DNA of 28,797 bases. Origin: Oscillospiraceae bacterium (GTDB lineage Bacteria; Bacillota; Clostridia; Oscillospirales; Acutalibacteraceae). Of this stretch, positions 16,101 through 25,225 are shown one piece after another. The position numbers were made by a program, and so were the translations under genes. How positions within the stretch are numbered: the stretch's first letter is position 1; each line of letters opens with the position of its first letter. The notes under the pieces are model-generated. The model was not told where the DNA came from, did not search any database, and worked only from the letters and a program-made list of their open reading frames with translations. Location: the NCBI GenBank assembly GCA_902774165.1, contig CACYHJ010000015.1, positions 728-29,524 of the forward strand, in the 5' to 3' direction.

Positions 16101-16784
16101 CAGGAACGTGGTGTGGCGGCAGTGATCGGACCAGTAGGTGTCGATCATGCGGATCTCGGTGATAGTGGGATCGCGCTTCTCGCTGCGGAAATAGTCGCGG
16201 CAGAAGCGGATATCGTCCGGATCCATAGCAAGGCCGTATTGCGCTATGAACTCCGCCAGCTGCTTTTCGTCATAGTCGAGGAACCCCGTCAGCGTTTCCA
16301 CCGCGGTGGGGATCTCGTATTCTGTCTTCAGGGTGTCAAAGATATCCAGCGTCGCCTCGCGGCTCTCCACCGGGTTGATGACGTAATGTTTGATTTTTTC
16401 GATCTCGCCCACGGAAAGATTGCCGTAAAGGACGTAGACCTTCGCCGAACGCACGGCGGGACGTTCGCCCTTGGAGATGAGCTGGATGCACTGGGCCGCG
16501 GAATCCGCCCGCTGGTCAAACTGGCCGGGCAGATATTCCACCGCGAAGACCGTACCGCCCGCCGCGTCGATCCCGTCGGACACGTCGTCCAGCTGCGGCT
16601 CGGAAAATACGGTCGTCTTGCAGCGCCCGAACAGCGCGGCGTCGATGTTTTCCACGTCGTAGCGGTTGAGAATCCGCACGTTTTCAAGGCGCTCTATCCC
16701 TAAAAGCTCCCTCGCCTCTGAAAGCAGCGACGAGGCCTCGTGGGCAAGTCCTTTTTTCTTTTCAACGTAAACTCTGTATACCAT
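13125..16784 (-). CDS. purL: Phosphoribosylformylglycinamidine synthase, one-chain type
   Basis: PurL turns FGAR, glutamine and ATP into FGAM. The 1219 residues are the large fused form: an N-terminal PurS-like region, two AIRS-like synthase halves (YWSDHCRHTTFLT near residue 230, and the ETHNHPTEIEPFGGAATCIGG ATP-site segment) and a C-terminal glutamine amidotransferase domain with GGFSGGDEPDGSGKF, the catalytic Cys in GGICNGFQALIKLG and the His/Glu of SHGEGRF. No separate purS or purQ is needed. I chose the ATG at 16784 (GGGAG site about 7 nt upstream). The open frame runs further up, but those 38 codons are heptamer repeat sequence coding the period FHISHLT. It lies between purD and fhs, with heptamer repeats on both sides. 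Confidence 0.97.
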   Translation of the reverse strand: MVYRVYVEKKKGLAHEASSLLSEARELLGIERLENVRILNRYDVENIDAALFGRCKTTVFSEPQLDDVSDGIDAAGGTVFAVEYLPGQFDQRADSAAQCIQLISKGERPAVRSAKVYVLYGNLSVGEIEKIKHYVINPVESREATLDIFDTLKTEYEIPTAVETLTGFLDYDEKQLAEFIAQYGLAMDPDDIRFCRDYFRSEKRDPTITEIRMIDTYWSDHCRHTTFLTTIDSVRFEDEALQRSYDKYVSVRKELGRTKPVNLMDIATIAVKYLKKEGKLEKLDESEEINACTVKMNIQTDGEDEEWLLLFKNETHNHPTEIEPFGGAATCIGGAIRDPLSGRSYVYAAMRVTGAADPTVPVSQTMKGKLPQRKIVTTAADGYSSYGNQIGLATGVVDEIYHPGYAAKRMEIGAVIAAAPAANVRRERPAPGDIVILLGGRTGRDGCGGATGSSKSHTLSSLTTCGAEVQKGNAPEERKLQRLFRNKEASLLIKRCNDFGAGGVSVAIGELADGLDIDLNAVPKKYEGLDGTELAISESQERMAVVVAPEDAARFKEIAESENLEATVVAVVKAEPRLTMKWNDTVIVDVSREFLNSNGAEKHIDIAPAKAEPFEKAVPDGFAAGYKKLVSDLNICSKKGLSERFDSTIGAGTVLMPFGGKYQQTPIQAMVNKISCETKHTDDCSFMAWGYNPLIAEKSPYHGAYLAVVESVSKLIASGASFEDVYLTFQEYFEKPRHDEARWGKPLAALLGAFEAQMQLGIGAIGGKDSMSGSFEDLDVPPTLVSFAVTTGKTGDVVTPEFKGAGHKLVLIAPEYDQNGLPVTESLLSVFAQVTALIRAGKALAVYTPGMGGVAEAAFKAAIGNGIGVKFDDSLTLDDLFSYRYGAFMIELAESESVGVPVGVTTAETAVSLRGETLTLDELLTPYEAKLNGIYPYRIEQTGTETEAFTYEAESYPAPAVRTAKPRVLIPVFPGTNCEYDTAKAFADAGAQPDIFVINNLSAEGVARSVDVFAAKIADSQIVFIPGGFSGGDEPDGSGKFITAFFRNAAVTDAVTALLDARGGLMGGICNGFQALIKLGLVPYGRITETKPDDPTLTFNTIGRHQSKIVRVSAVKPGEIYSVPISHGEGRFYAPDAAIRRLAEKGQIATQYVDLDGRVTTDIRYNPNNSAFAVEGITSPDGRVFGKMGHTERWNAGLYRNVPGAYDMGLFRSAVKFFG

Positions 16785-16807
16785 GTATAGTCTCCCTGTT
16801 GTTTGAA

Positions 16808-16947
16808 GAGATGTGAGATGTGAAATGTGAAATGTGAGATGTGAGATGTGAAATGTGAGATGAAAGTTGAAAAATGTGAAATGAAGGATGAACTTCACTT
16901 TACATATATCTTTTCACATATCACTTTTCACATATCACATTTCACTG
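16808..16947. repeat. Heptamer inverted-repeat element D between purD and purL
   Basis: These are twenty consecutive 7-bp units. The first twelve are variants of GAGATGT/GAAATGT. After the turn at about 16892, the last eight are variants of the complement (TTCACAT, ATCACTT, ATCACAT). The whole can fold as one long imperfect hairpin. The last codons of purD (Ser-Glu-Met-stop) are read from the right-hand end, so the repeat supplies that gene's stop codon. Confidence 0.93.
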
Positions 16948-18212
16948 CCGGCCGCCAGAGCCCGGGCGCCGATATCCGAGCGCATCCGCGCGTTGTCAAA
17001 ATGAACGGTCTTCGCCGCGTCGTAGGCGTATTCCACCGCCGTTTTCAGGTCGTCCGCCAGCGCCGTCACGCCCAGCACGCGGCCGCCTGCGGAGACGAGA
17101 ACGCCGTCCTTGTTCTTCGCGCCGGCGAAGAAGATCTGCGCCCCGTGGGGCAGCGTTTCGGGCGAAGTGATCGGGAAACCCGTCTGATATTTCTGCGGGT
17201 AGCCGTCCGAGGCGAGGATCACGCAGCAGGCGCAGCCGTCCTTGAATTTCACTTCCGCGTCGGCGAGCGTTCCGTCGGTGACGGCGCGCATGACCGTGAA
17301 CAGGTCGCTTTCCAGCAGCGGCAGAACCACCTGCGTTTCCGGGTCGCCGAAGCGGCAGTTGTATTCAATGACCTTGGGTCCGTCGGCGGTGATCATCAGG
17401 CCGAAATACAGGCAGCCCTTGAAGGTCCTGCCCTCGGCGTTCATGGCGTTGATCGTGGGCAGGAAGATCTTTTCCATGCACTCCTTCGCCACTTCTTCGG
17501 TGTAATAGGGGTTCGGCGCGACGGTGCCCATGCCGCCGGTGTTGAGGCCCTTGTCGCCGTCCAGCGCGCGCTTGTGGTCCATGGAGGACACCATGGGGAC
17601 CACGGTTTTGCCGTCGGTGAAGCTTAAGACCGAGACCTCCGGCCCCTGCAGGAATTCTTCGATCACGATCTTTGTGCCGCTTGCGCCGAAGATGCGGTCT
17701 GCCATCATGGAGTCCACCGCCTTGAACGCGTCCTCGCGGGTCTCGGCGATAATCACGCCCTTGCCGAGCGCGGGGCCGTCCGCCTTGATGACCGCTGGGA
17801 TCGGCGCGGTTTTCAGGTATTCCAGCGCCGCGTCCATATCTTCAAACACTTCGTAGGCGGCGGTGGGAATGCCGTATTTCTTCATCAGGTTCTTTGAGAA
17901 GATCTTGCTGCCCTCGATGATCGCCGCCTTTTTTTCTGGGCCGAAGCAGGGCACGCCGATCCCGTTCAGCGCGTCCACCGCGCCGAGGATCAGCGGGTCG
18001 TCCGGTGTGACGACCGCATAGTCGATCTTTTCGTTTTTCGCGAACTCGACGATGCCGTCGACGTCCGTCGCGCTCGCGCCCACGCAGACCGCGTCCGCCG
18101 CGATGCCGCCGTTGCCGGGATAGGCGAAAATCTCAGTGACCTCGGGGTTCTCTTTCAGTTTTTTGATGACGGCGTGCTCGCGTCCGCCGCCGCCGACAAC
18201 TAATATTTTCAT
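16935..18212 (-). CDS. purD: Phosphoribosylamine-glycine ligase
   Basis: PurD joins glycine to phosphoribosylamine to give GAR, using ATP. The 425-residue length is typical. The N-terminal domain starts MKILVVGGGGREHAVIKKL, the ATP-grasp domain holds PAVIKADGPALGKGVIIAET (about 115-135), and EYNCRFGDPETQVVLPLL carries the metal and product site (about 285). It follows glyA, which makes glycine, its substrate. The stop codon and last few residues lie in heptamer repeat D, so the extreme C-terminus has probably shifted as the repeat changed. Confidence 0.98.
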   Translation of the reverse strand: MKILVVGGGGREHAVIKKLKENPEVTEIFAYPGNGGIAADAVCVGASATDVDGIVEFAKNEKIDYAVVTPDDPLILGAVDALNGIGVPCFGPEKKAAIIEGSKIFSKNLMKKYGIPTAAYEVFEDMDAALEYLKTAPIPAVIKADGPALGKGVIIAETREDAFKAVDSMMADRIFGASGTKIVIEEFLQGPEVSVLSFTDGKTVVPMVSSMDHKRALDGDKGLNTGGMGTVAPNPYYTEEVAKECMEKIFLPTINAMNAEGRTFKGCLYFGLMITADGPKVIEYNCRFGDPETQVVLPLLESDLFTVMRAVTDGTLADAEVKFKDGCACCVILASDGYPQKYQTGFPITSPETLPHGAQIFFAGAKNKDGVLVSAGGRVLGVTALADDLKTAVEYAYDAAKTVHFDNARMRSDIGARALAAGSEM

Positions 18213-18245
18213 CTGTGCTATACCTCTGTTTTGCAGTCTATGTTT

Positions 18246-18397
18246 AGGGAACAGGAACTAGGAATCAGGAACTGGGACGAAGCCCATCGATTCGGGATAT
18301 CAGAGAGAATGTGTGTCCGTTGACTTTTTTATTTTGATTCAGAAGCACAGAATATAAAGTCTGTTCTGATTCCTGATTCCTGAATTCTAGTTCCTTA
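18246..18397. repeat. Heptamer inverted-repeat element E between glyA and purD
   Basis: The left arm 18246-18280 reads AGGGAAC-AGGAACT-AGGAATC-AGGAACT-GGGACGA. The right arm 18363-18397 reads GTTCTGA-TTCCTGA-TTCCTGA-ATTCTAG-TTCCTTA. Each has five 7-bp units in inverted orientation around an 82-bp spacer that shows no gene. The 213-bp gap between glyA and purD holds this element and nothing else that I can identify. Confidence 0.9.
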
Positions 18398-18427
18398 AAT
18401 AAGGTGATGCGCAACCTTGCGTAGTTA

Positions 18428-19663
18428 TTAATAAATCGGGAACATATTTGTCAATTCCGCAACTTCCGCGGCGATGCGGTCTTTGCTCGCCTCGAAGTCG
18501 AACGCCGCGTCGGCGATCCAGCCGGCGATCTTCTCCATCTCGGGCTCTTTGAAGCCGCGGGTGGTGACGGCGGGGGTGCCCACCCGCAGACCGCTGGTCA
18601 CGAAGGGGGACAGCGGCTCGTCGGGCACGGTGTTCTTGTTGGCGGTGATGTGGACCTCGTCCAGATTGTGCTCCAGCTCCTTGCCGGTCACATTCGTGCC
18701 GCGCAGGTCCAGAAGCGCAAGGTGATTGTCGGTGCCGCCGGAGACCAGGTGGAAGCCCTTCTCCATCAGCTTGTCGGCAAGATACGCCGCGTTCTTCACG
18801 ACCTGATGCTGATACGCCTTGAATTCGGGCTGCAGCGCCTCGCCGAAGGCCACCGCCTTGGCGGCGATGATGTGCATCAGCGGGCCGCCCTGGGTGCCGG
18901 GGAACACGGCCTTGTCGATCTGCTTCGCGTATTTTTCCGGGCAGAGGATCAGTCCGCCGCGGGGACCGCGCAGGGTCTTATGGGTGGTGGTGGTGACCAC
19001 GTCCGCGTAAGGCACGGGAGAGGGATGCTCCCCCGCCGCCACAAGACCGGCGATGTGCGCCATATCCACCATCAGATAAGCGCCCACCTCGTCGGCGATC
19101 TCGCGGAAGCGTTTGAAGTCGATGATTCTGGAATAGGCGCTGGCGCCGGCCACGATCATTTTCGGGCGGCATTCCTTCGCGATGCGCAGGGTCTCGTCGT
19201 AGTCGATGCGATGCGTCTCGCTGCTGACGCCGTAGGGTACGATCTTGAAATATTTGCCGCTGATGTTGACCGGAGAACCGTGGGAAAGGTGCCCGCCGTG
19301 GGCGAGGTTCATGCCCATCACGGTGTCGCCGGGCTCAAGGAACGCGAAGAACGCGGCAAGGTTCGCGTTGGCGCCGCTGTGGGGCTGCACGTTTGCGTGC
19401 TCCGCGCCGAACAGCTTTTTTACCCGCTCGCGGGCGATATTTTCCACCTTGTCCACCTCGGCGCAGCCGCCGTAATAGCGGTGTCCCGGCAGGCCCTCGG
19501 CGTATTTATTGGTCAGCACGCTGCCCATGGCGAGCAGCACGGCCTTGGAAACGATATTCTCCGAGGCGATCAGCTCGATATTGACCCGCTGCCGCTGCAG
19601 CTCGGAGTCCATATCGGCAAAGACCTCGGGGTCGTAGTTTTTCAGTTCGTCGAAGAAGTTCAT
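18428..19663 (-). CDS. glyA: Serine hydroxymethyltransferase
   Basis: GlyA turns serine and THF into glycine and 5,10-methylene-THF, using PLP. The 411 residues have the family's usual length. The PLP lysine sits in TTTTHKTLRGPRGGLIL (about residue 228), and HRYYGGCAEVD, NVQPHSGANANLAAF and VDMAHIAGLVAAG are family signatures. I chose the ATG at 19663 with an AGGAG site 7 nt before it; the frame runs upstream into the hairpin array and is not coding there. It supplies glycine to PurD and one-carbon units to PurN and PurH, which explains its place in the purine operon. Confidence 0.98.
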   Translation of the reverse strand: MNFFDELKNYDPEVFADMDSELQRQRVNIELIASENIVSKAVLLAMGSVLTNKYAEGLPGHRYYGGCAEVDKVENIARERVKKLFGAEHANVQPHSGANANLAAFFAFLEPGDTVMGMNLAHGGHLSHGSPVNISGKYFKIVPYGVSSETHRIDYDETLRIAKECRPKMIVAGASAYSRIIDFKRFREIADEVGAYLMVDMAHIAGLVAAGEHPSPVPYADVVTTTTHKTLRGPRGGLILCPEKYAKQIDKAVFPGTQGGPLMHIIAAKAVAFGEALQPEFKAYQHQVVKNAAYLADKLMEKGFHLVSGGTDNHLALLDLRGTNVTGKELEHNLDEVHITANKNTVPDEPLSPFVTSGLRVGTPAVTTRGFKEPEMEKIAGWIADAAFDFEASKDRIAAEVAELTNMFPIY

Positions 19664-19691
19664 AGTCGGTCTCCTGTTATATAATATTCTT

Positions 19692-19896
19692 GCGCCGTTT
19701 GCGGCGCATATCGAGCCGCCTTTGGCGGCATATCGAGTCGAACTTGTTCGACATATCGAGCGCAACGCGCATATCGACAATTCTTCTTTCCCTATTTGTC
19801 GAGATATCGCCTTGCGGCGATTCGATATGTTGACCTGCGGTCAACTCGATATATGTCCGTAAGCGGACATTCGATATGTGTTTGCTGCGCAAACAC
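19692..19896. repeat. Array of eight different hairpins with inverted ATATCGA/TCGATAT linkers
   Basis: Left half: GCGCCG-tttg-CGGCGC, GCCGCC-ttt-GGCGGC, GTCGAAC-tt-GTTCGAC and GCGC-aac-GCGC, each followed by the same 7-bp linker ATATCGA (19708, 19730, 19753, 19771). Centre: CAATTC...TTTG around 19778-19798. Right half: CGCC-ttgc-GGCG, GTTGACC-tgc-GGTCAAC, GTCCG-taag-CGGAC and GTGTTTGC-tgc-GCAAACAC, preceded by the reverse-complement linker TCGATAT (19822, 19846, 19871; the first copy, at 19799, has 2 extra bases). Every stem is perfect and every stem differs. It fills the glyA-purH gap. Confidence 0.95.
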
Positions 19897-19908
19897 AAGG
19901 TTTTTGAT

Positions 19909-21093
19909 TTAATGATGGAACAGCCGCATCCCCGTAAACGCCATGGTGATGCCCTGCTTATTGCATTCCTCGATCACGTTGTCGTCGCGGATGGAACCGC
20001 CGGGCTCGGCGATGTAGGAAACGCCGCTGCGCTTTGCGCGGATGATGTTGTCGCCGAAGGGGAAGAACGCGTCGCTGCCCAGCGCCACGCCGGTGAGGGA
20101 GTCAAGATACGCTCTTTTTTCCGCCTTGGTGAATTCTGCCGGCTGCTCGGTGAACAGACGCTGCCACTCGCCGTCGCGCAGCACGTCGTCTGAGTCGTCG
20201 GAGATATAAACGTCGATGGCGTTGTCGCGGTCGGGTCTGCCGATCTCGGGCTTAAAGGGCAGGTTCAAAACCTTCTCATGCTGGCGCAGGTGCCAGTTGT
20301 CCGCCTTGCTGCCGGCAAGTCTTGTGCAGTGGATGCGGGACTGCTGCCCTGCGCCCACGCCGATGGCCTGGCCGTCCACTGCGTAGCAGACGGAGTTGGA
20401 CTGGGTATATTTGAGGGTGATCAGGGAAATGATCAGGTCGCGCTTCGCGGAATCCGGGAACGCCTTGTTCTCGGTCACGATATTGGCCAGCAGCGCCTCG
20501 TCGATTCTGAAATTGTTGTGGCCCTGCTCGAAGGTCACGCCGAACACCTGCTTGCGCTCAAGAAGAGCGGGCTCGTAAGCGGGATCGATCTTCACGATGT
20601 TATAATTGCCTTTTTTCTTGGTTTTCAGAATCTCCAGCGCTTTCTCACTGTAACCGGGGGCGATCACGCCGTCGGAAACCTCGCGCTTGATGAGCATCGC
20701 CGTGGTCTCGTCGCACTCGTCGCTCAGGGCGATCCAGTCGCCGAAGGAGGACATGCGGTCGGTGCCGCGGGCGCGGGCATAGGCGCAGGCAAGGGGCGAG
20801 TCGTCAAGGCCTTCGATATCGTCCACGAAGCAGGCTTTTTTCAGCTTCCCCGGCAGGACCGTACCTACCGCCGCGGAGGTGGGGCTGACGTGCTTGAAGG
20901 AGGTCGCCGCGGGCTGTCCCAGCGCCTCTTTCAGCTCCTTGACCAGCTGCCAGCTGTTGAACGCGTCGAGGAAATTGATGAATCCGGGTCTGCCGTTGAG
21001 GATCTCCACGGGGAGGTCGCTGCCGTCGTCCATAAAAATGCGGGCGGGTTTCTGGTTGGGGTTGCAGCCGTATTTGAGTTCGAATTCTTTCAT
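19909..21093 (-). CDS. purH: AICAR formyltransferase, stand-alone domain
   Basis: This enzyme moves the formyl group of 10-formyl-THF onto AICAR to give FAICAR. The 394 residues match only the transformylase part of PurH: SFKHVSPTSAAVG near residue 65 holds the catalytic Lys-His pair, and the C-terminus (LGSDAFFPFGDNIIRAKRSG, then EPGGSIRDDNVIEECNKQGITMAFTGMRLFHH) ends like PurH. The N-terminal IMP cyclohydrolase domain of ordinary bifunctional PurH is absent; the next gene upstream (21116-21832), 22 nt away, codes a separate cyclohydrolase that completes the step. An AGGAG site precedes the ATG. Confidence 0.95.
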   Translation of the reverse strand: MKEFELKYGCNPNQKPARIFMDDGSDLPVEILNGRPGFINFLDAFNSWQLVKELKEALGQPAATSFKHVSPTSAAVGTVLPGKLKKACFVDDIEGLDDSPLACAYARARGTDRMSSFGDWIALSDECDETTAMLIKREVSDGVIAPGYSEKALEILKTKKKGNYNIVKIDPAYEPALLERKQVFGVTFEQGHNNFRIDEALLANIVTENKAFPDSAKRDLIISLITLKYTQSNSVCYAVDGQAIGVGAGQQSRIHCTRLAGSKADNWHLRQHEKVLNLPFKPEIGRPDRDNAIDVYISDDSDDVLRDGEWQRLFTEQPAEFTKAEKRAYLDSLTGVALGSDAFFPFGDNIIRAKRSGVSYIAEPGGSIRDDNVIEECNKQGITMAFTGMRLFHH

Positions 21094-21115
21094 TTTGTCC
21101 TGCTCCTTCTCTATT

Positions 21116-21832
21116 TTATTGGTTTTTATTTACGATGCGGGTCTCTGTCGCGCCGGTGGCGATATCAATGTATCTTGTAAACAGAGAGATCTTGTTGTCC
21201 GCGTCCAGCGCGTTCCAGACCGTCTCGGTGAACGCGTCGATATCCTGATCGTCCAGAGAGAGCGTCTTGGGCTCGCCCTCGAAAGACGGCAGCGGGTTGC
21301 CGTTCTCTTTATAGGTGTGGATGAATTTCGCGAAGCCCGCTTTCGGCGCGGAATAGGCGTAAGTGAAGCGCTCCACGGAGTCCGGATCGCCCTCGGCGCT
21401 CTTGATGATGGACAGCGCGAAATTCATGCCGTCCGCGTCGCGGCGCACGATGCCGGAGATGCGCGGGGTGTAGTTTGGCGCGTCATCCTCGAAGGTGCGG
21501 GTGCGCAGCGCCTGCTCGAAGGTCTGCTGACGGTCCATCAGCTCGTAGATCGTGTCGGTCTGGTCGCCGTTGGTGACGATGGTCTTGTTGCCCAGCACGC
21601 GCACGGGGGAATAGATAATCAGATGCGGATCTTCCATTTTGGACTCGTCGAAGGCTTTGGTCTTCAGGCCGTCGCCGTCGGCGACGAAAACGCGGTTGCG
21701 GCTGTTGGCGCTTCTGCCCATGATGAAATAGGCGATGACCGCTTTTTTGCCGTCGGCGCTTCTGCCGAGGATGATGCCCCTGCCGTGGTAGGGCATAGAC
21801 GTGAGTTCCTCTTTTACTGTTTTGATTGTCAT
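21116..21832 (-). CDS. purO: IMP cyclohydrolase, PurO type
   Basis: This enzyme closes the ring of FAICAR to give IMP, the last step of the pathway. The 238 residues fit the PurO-like IMP cyclohydrolase family, first known from archaea: MPYHGRGIILGRSADGKKAVIAYFIMGRSANSRNRVF at the N-terminus, then DPHLIIYSPVRVLG, NGDQTDTIYE and TPRISGI segments. It has no similarity to the PurH cyclohydrolase domain. It lies directly before the stand-alone AICAR formyltransferase gene, so the pair replaces bifunctional PurH. An AAAGGAGCG site precedes the ATG. The symbol purO is used by family likeness. Confidence 0.92.
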   Translation of the reverse strand: MTIKTVKEELTSMPYHGRGIILGRSADGKKAVIAYFIMGRSANSRNRVFVADGDGLKTKAFDESKMEDPHLIIYSPVRVLGNKTIVTNGDQTDTIYELMDRQQTFEQALRTRTFEDDAPNYTPRISGIVRRDADGMNFALSIIKSAEGDPDSVERFTYAYSAPKAGFAKFIHTYKENGNPLPSFEGEPKTLSLDDQDIDAFTETVWNALDADNKISLFTRYIDIATGATETRIVNKNQ

Positions 21833-21854
21833 GATGATACGCTCCTTTTTTATT

Positions 21855-22049
21855 AAGTAGGAAGTAGAAAGGAGGAAGGAGGAAGTTCGGAAGCCGCGTT
21901 GCGGCTTGATGATAGAATGATGAAAGGCGGGGAATATGAAGTCTTCCGGGGAGATTGCTCAACGGATTTTGCTGCCTTTTCTATATAATAATGAGGTACG
22001 GAGTGAAACTCCGTCATTCCTTTCTCCTTTCTCCTTCCTCCTTCATCCT
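21855..22049. repeat. Heptamer inverted-repeat element F between purN and purO
   Basis: The left arm 21855-21889 reads AAGTAGG-AAGTAGA-AAGGAGG-AAGGAGG-AAGTTCG. The right arm 22015-22049 reads CATTCCT-TTCTCCT-TTCTCCT-TCCTCCT-TCATCCT. Inside the arms sit two perfect 7-bp hairpins with 3-nt loops, AAGCCGC-gtt-GCGGCTT (21891-21907) and ACGGAGT-gaa-ACTCCGT (21998-22014), one next to each arm, so the whole is mirror-like. The purN stop codon (22045-22043) lies in the right arm. Confidence 0.93.
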
Positions 22050-22684
22050 TCTTGTTTTTTGATTATCGTTTTTCCGTCTTTCACAACGATTCTGTCTTCA
22101 CAAAACAGCCTTACCGCCTTCGGCATCAGCTCGCTTTCGGCCTCGGCCATGATGCGCTTCTGCAGGGTCTCGGGAGTGTCGTCGTCGCGCACGGGCACCG
22201 CCTTCTGCAGGATGATCGGCCCCGCGTCGCATTCCGGGATCACGAAATGCACCGTCGCGCCGGAGATCTTCACGCCCTTTTTCAGCGCCGCCTCATGCAC
22301 GCGCAAGCCGTAATAGCCTTTGCCGCAGAAGGAGGGGATCAGCGCGGGATGGATGTTGATGATCTTATAGGGGAAGGCCTCAAAGACCTGCTCGTCGATG
22401 ATGGTCATAAAGCCCGCCAGCACCACAAGGTCCGCCTTCGCCGCCAGCAGCGCGTCACGGATCGCGGCGGAATAGGCGGCGATATCCGGATAGTCTTTGC
22501 GGACGAGCACCTGCGTCGGAACGCCGTGATTCGCGGCTCTCGTAAGCGCGTAGGCGTCGGGATTTGACGAGATGACGAGCGTCACCCGGCTTTCGCCCAG
22601 CTCGCCCCGGTCCTGGGCGTCCAATATGCTCTGCAGATTCGTGCCGCCGCCGGATACCAGCACGGCGATGTTTTTCTTACTCAA
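22043..22684 (-). CDS. purN: Phosphoribosylglycinamide formyltransferase
   Basis: PurN formylates GAR with 10-formyl-THF to give FGAR. The 213-residue length is usual. VSGGGTNLQSILD at the N-terminus binds the GAR phosphate, INIHPALIPSFCGKGYYGLRVHEAAL holds the catalytic Asn-His, and VIPECDAGPIILQKAVPV the catalytic Asp. The gene overlaps purM by 8 bp, so the two are translationally coupled. The final codons (Lys-Lys-Gln-Glu-Gly-stop) run into heptamer repeat F. Confidence 0.97.
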   Translation of the reverse strand: MSKKNIAVLVSGGGTNLQSILDAQDRGELGESRVTLVISSNPDAYALTRAANHGVPTQVLVRKDYPDIAAYSAAIRDALLAAKADLVVLAGFMTIIDEQVFEAFPYKIINIHPALIPSFCGKGYYGLRVHEAALKKGVKISGATVHFVIPECDAGPIILQKAVPVRDDDTPETLQKRIMAEAESELMPKAVRLFCEDRIVVKDGKTIIKKQEG

Positions 22685-23719
22685 TGCAAACGCCCTCGCT
22701 GTCTGCGGTGACCTCGCCCATAACGTAAGCGTCCACGCCGTTTTCCTTCAGCGTCGCGACCGCCGTCGCAGCGTCCTCCGGCGCGACGGTGCAGCACATG
22801 CCCACGCCCATGTTGTAGGTGTTGAACATATCCCGCTCCGGGATGTTCCCCTCTTTCTGCAGCAGCTCAAAGATGGGCGGGATGCGCAGATCCTTTTTCG
22901 CAATACGCACGCCCAACCCCTTGGGGATCGAGCGGGGGATGTTCTCATAGAAGCCGCCGCCGGTGATGTGGGAGATGGAGTGGACCCGGACCTTGTCCAG
23001 CAGCGCCAGCACGGGTCTCACATAGATCCGGGTGGGTTCGAGCAGCGTCTCGCCGATGGTCCTGCCGCCCAGTTCCGCGGGAGCGTCCCAGATCCGTCTT
23101 GAGTTCTCCACGTCGAAGACCTTGCGCACAAGGGAGAATCCGTTGGAATGCACGCCGCTGGAGGGCAGAGCGATCACCGCGTCGCCGGCCTTTACCGCGG
23201 TATTGAACAGGATCTTATCCTTATCCACAACGCCGGTGGAGTAGCCCGCCAGATCGTATTCATCCTCGGGGTAGAAGCCGGGCATTTCCGCGGTCTCGCC
23301 GCCGATCAGCGCGCAGCCGGACTGCACGCAGCCGTCCGCCACGCCCTTGACGATGTCGGAGATGCGCTCCGGCACGTTTTTGCCGCAGGCGATATAATCA
23401 AGGAAAAACAGGGGCTTCGCGCCGCAGCAGACGATGTCGTTGACGCACATGGCGACGCAGTCCACGCCGACGGTGTCGTGCTTGTCCAGAAGAAAAGCGA
23501 GACGCAGCTTGGTGCCCACGCCGTCGGTGCCGCTGACGAGAACGGGCTTTTCAATCCCCGCCAGATCAAGCTCGAACAGGCCGCCGAAGCCGCCGATGCC
23601 GGCGATCGCGCCGGGGATCACGGTGCGGGCGGTGTGCTGTTTGATCAGCTCCACTGCTTTGTAGCCTGCGGTGATGTCCACGCCGGCGTTTTTATAGCTT
23701 TCGCTGAAACTTTCGCTCA

Positions 23720-23720
<1 letters not shown>
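22677..23720 (-). CDS. purM: Phosphoribosylformylglycinamidine cyclo-ligase (AIR synthetase)
   Basis: PurM closes the ring of FGAM with ATP to give AIR. The 347 residues match the family throughout: YKNAGVDITAGYKAVELIK at the N-terminus, GFGGLFELDLAG and KPVLVSGTDGVGTKL (ATP site, about 45-72), CGAKPLFFLDYIACGK, GGETAEMPGFY and HITGGGFYENIPRS. It starts within the purF stop codon (TAATG, 1-bp overlap) and overlaps purN by 8 bp at its end, so the three genes are tightly coupled. Confidence 0.98.
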
Positions 23721-25162
<1,442 letters not shown>

Positions 25163-25225
25163 AAAGCAGTGTTCCTTTCTGTGAAAAGTTCCGAAAATGT
25201 GTGCTGGAAAGCGTTGAGAATAAAA

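Noticed and set aside
19664..19780. Longer N-terminus of glyA in the open frame
   Set aside because: The extra 39 codons are hairpin-array sequence and the ATG at 19663 has a good ribosome site and matches the family start.
19692..19896. Integron attC cassette array or tRNA-like cluster
   Set aside because: Stems of 4-8 bp with 2-4 nt loops lack attC core sites and tRNA arms, and no integrase gene is present.
13022..22049. REP/BIME or MITE insertion family
   Set aside because: The elements share period and symmetry but no common sequence, target-site duplications or terminal repeats, so a transposing family does not explain them.
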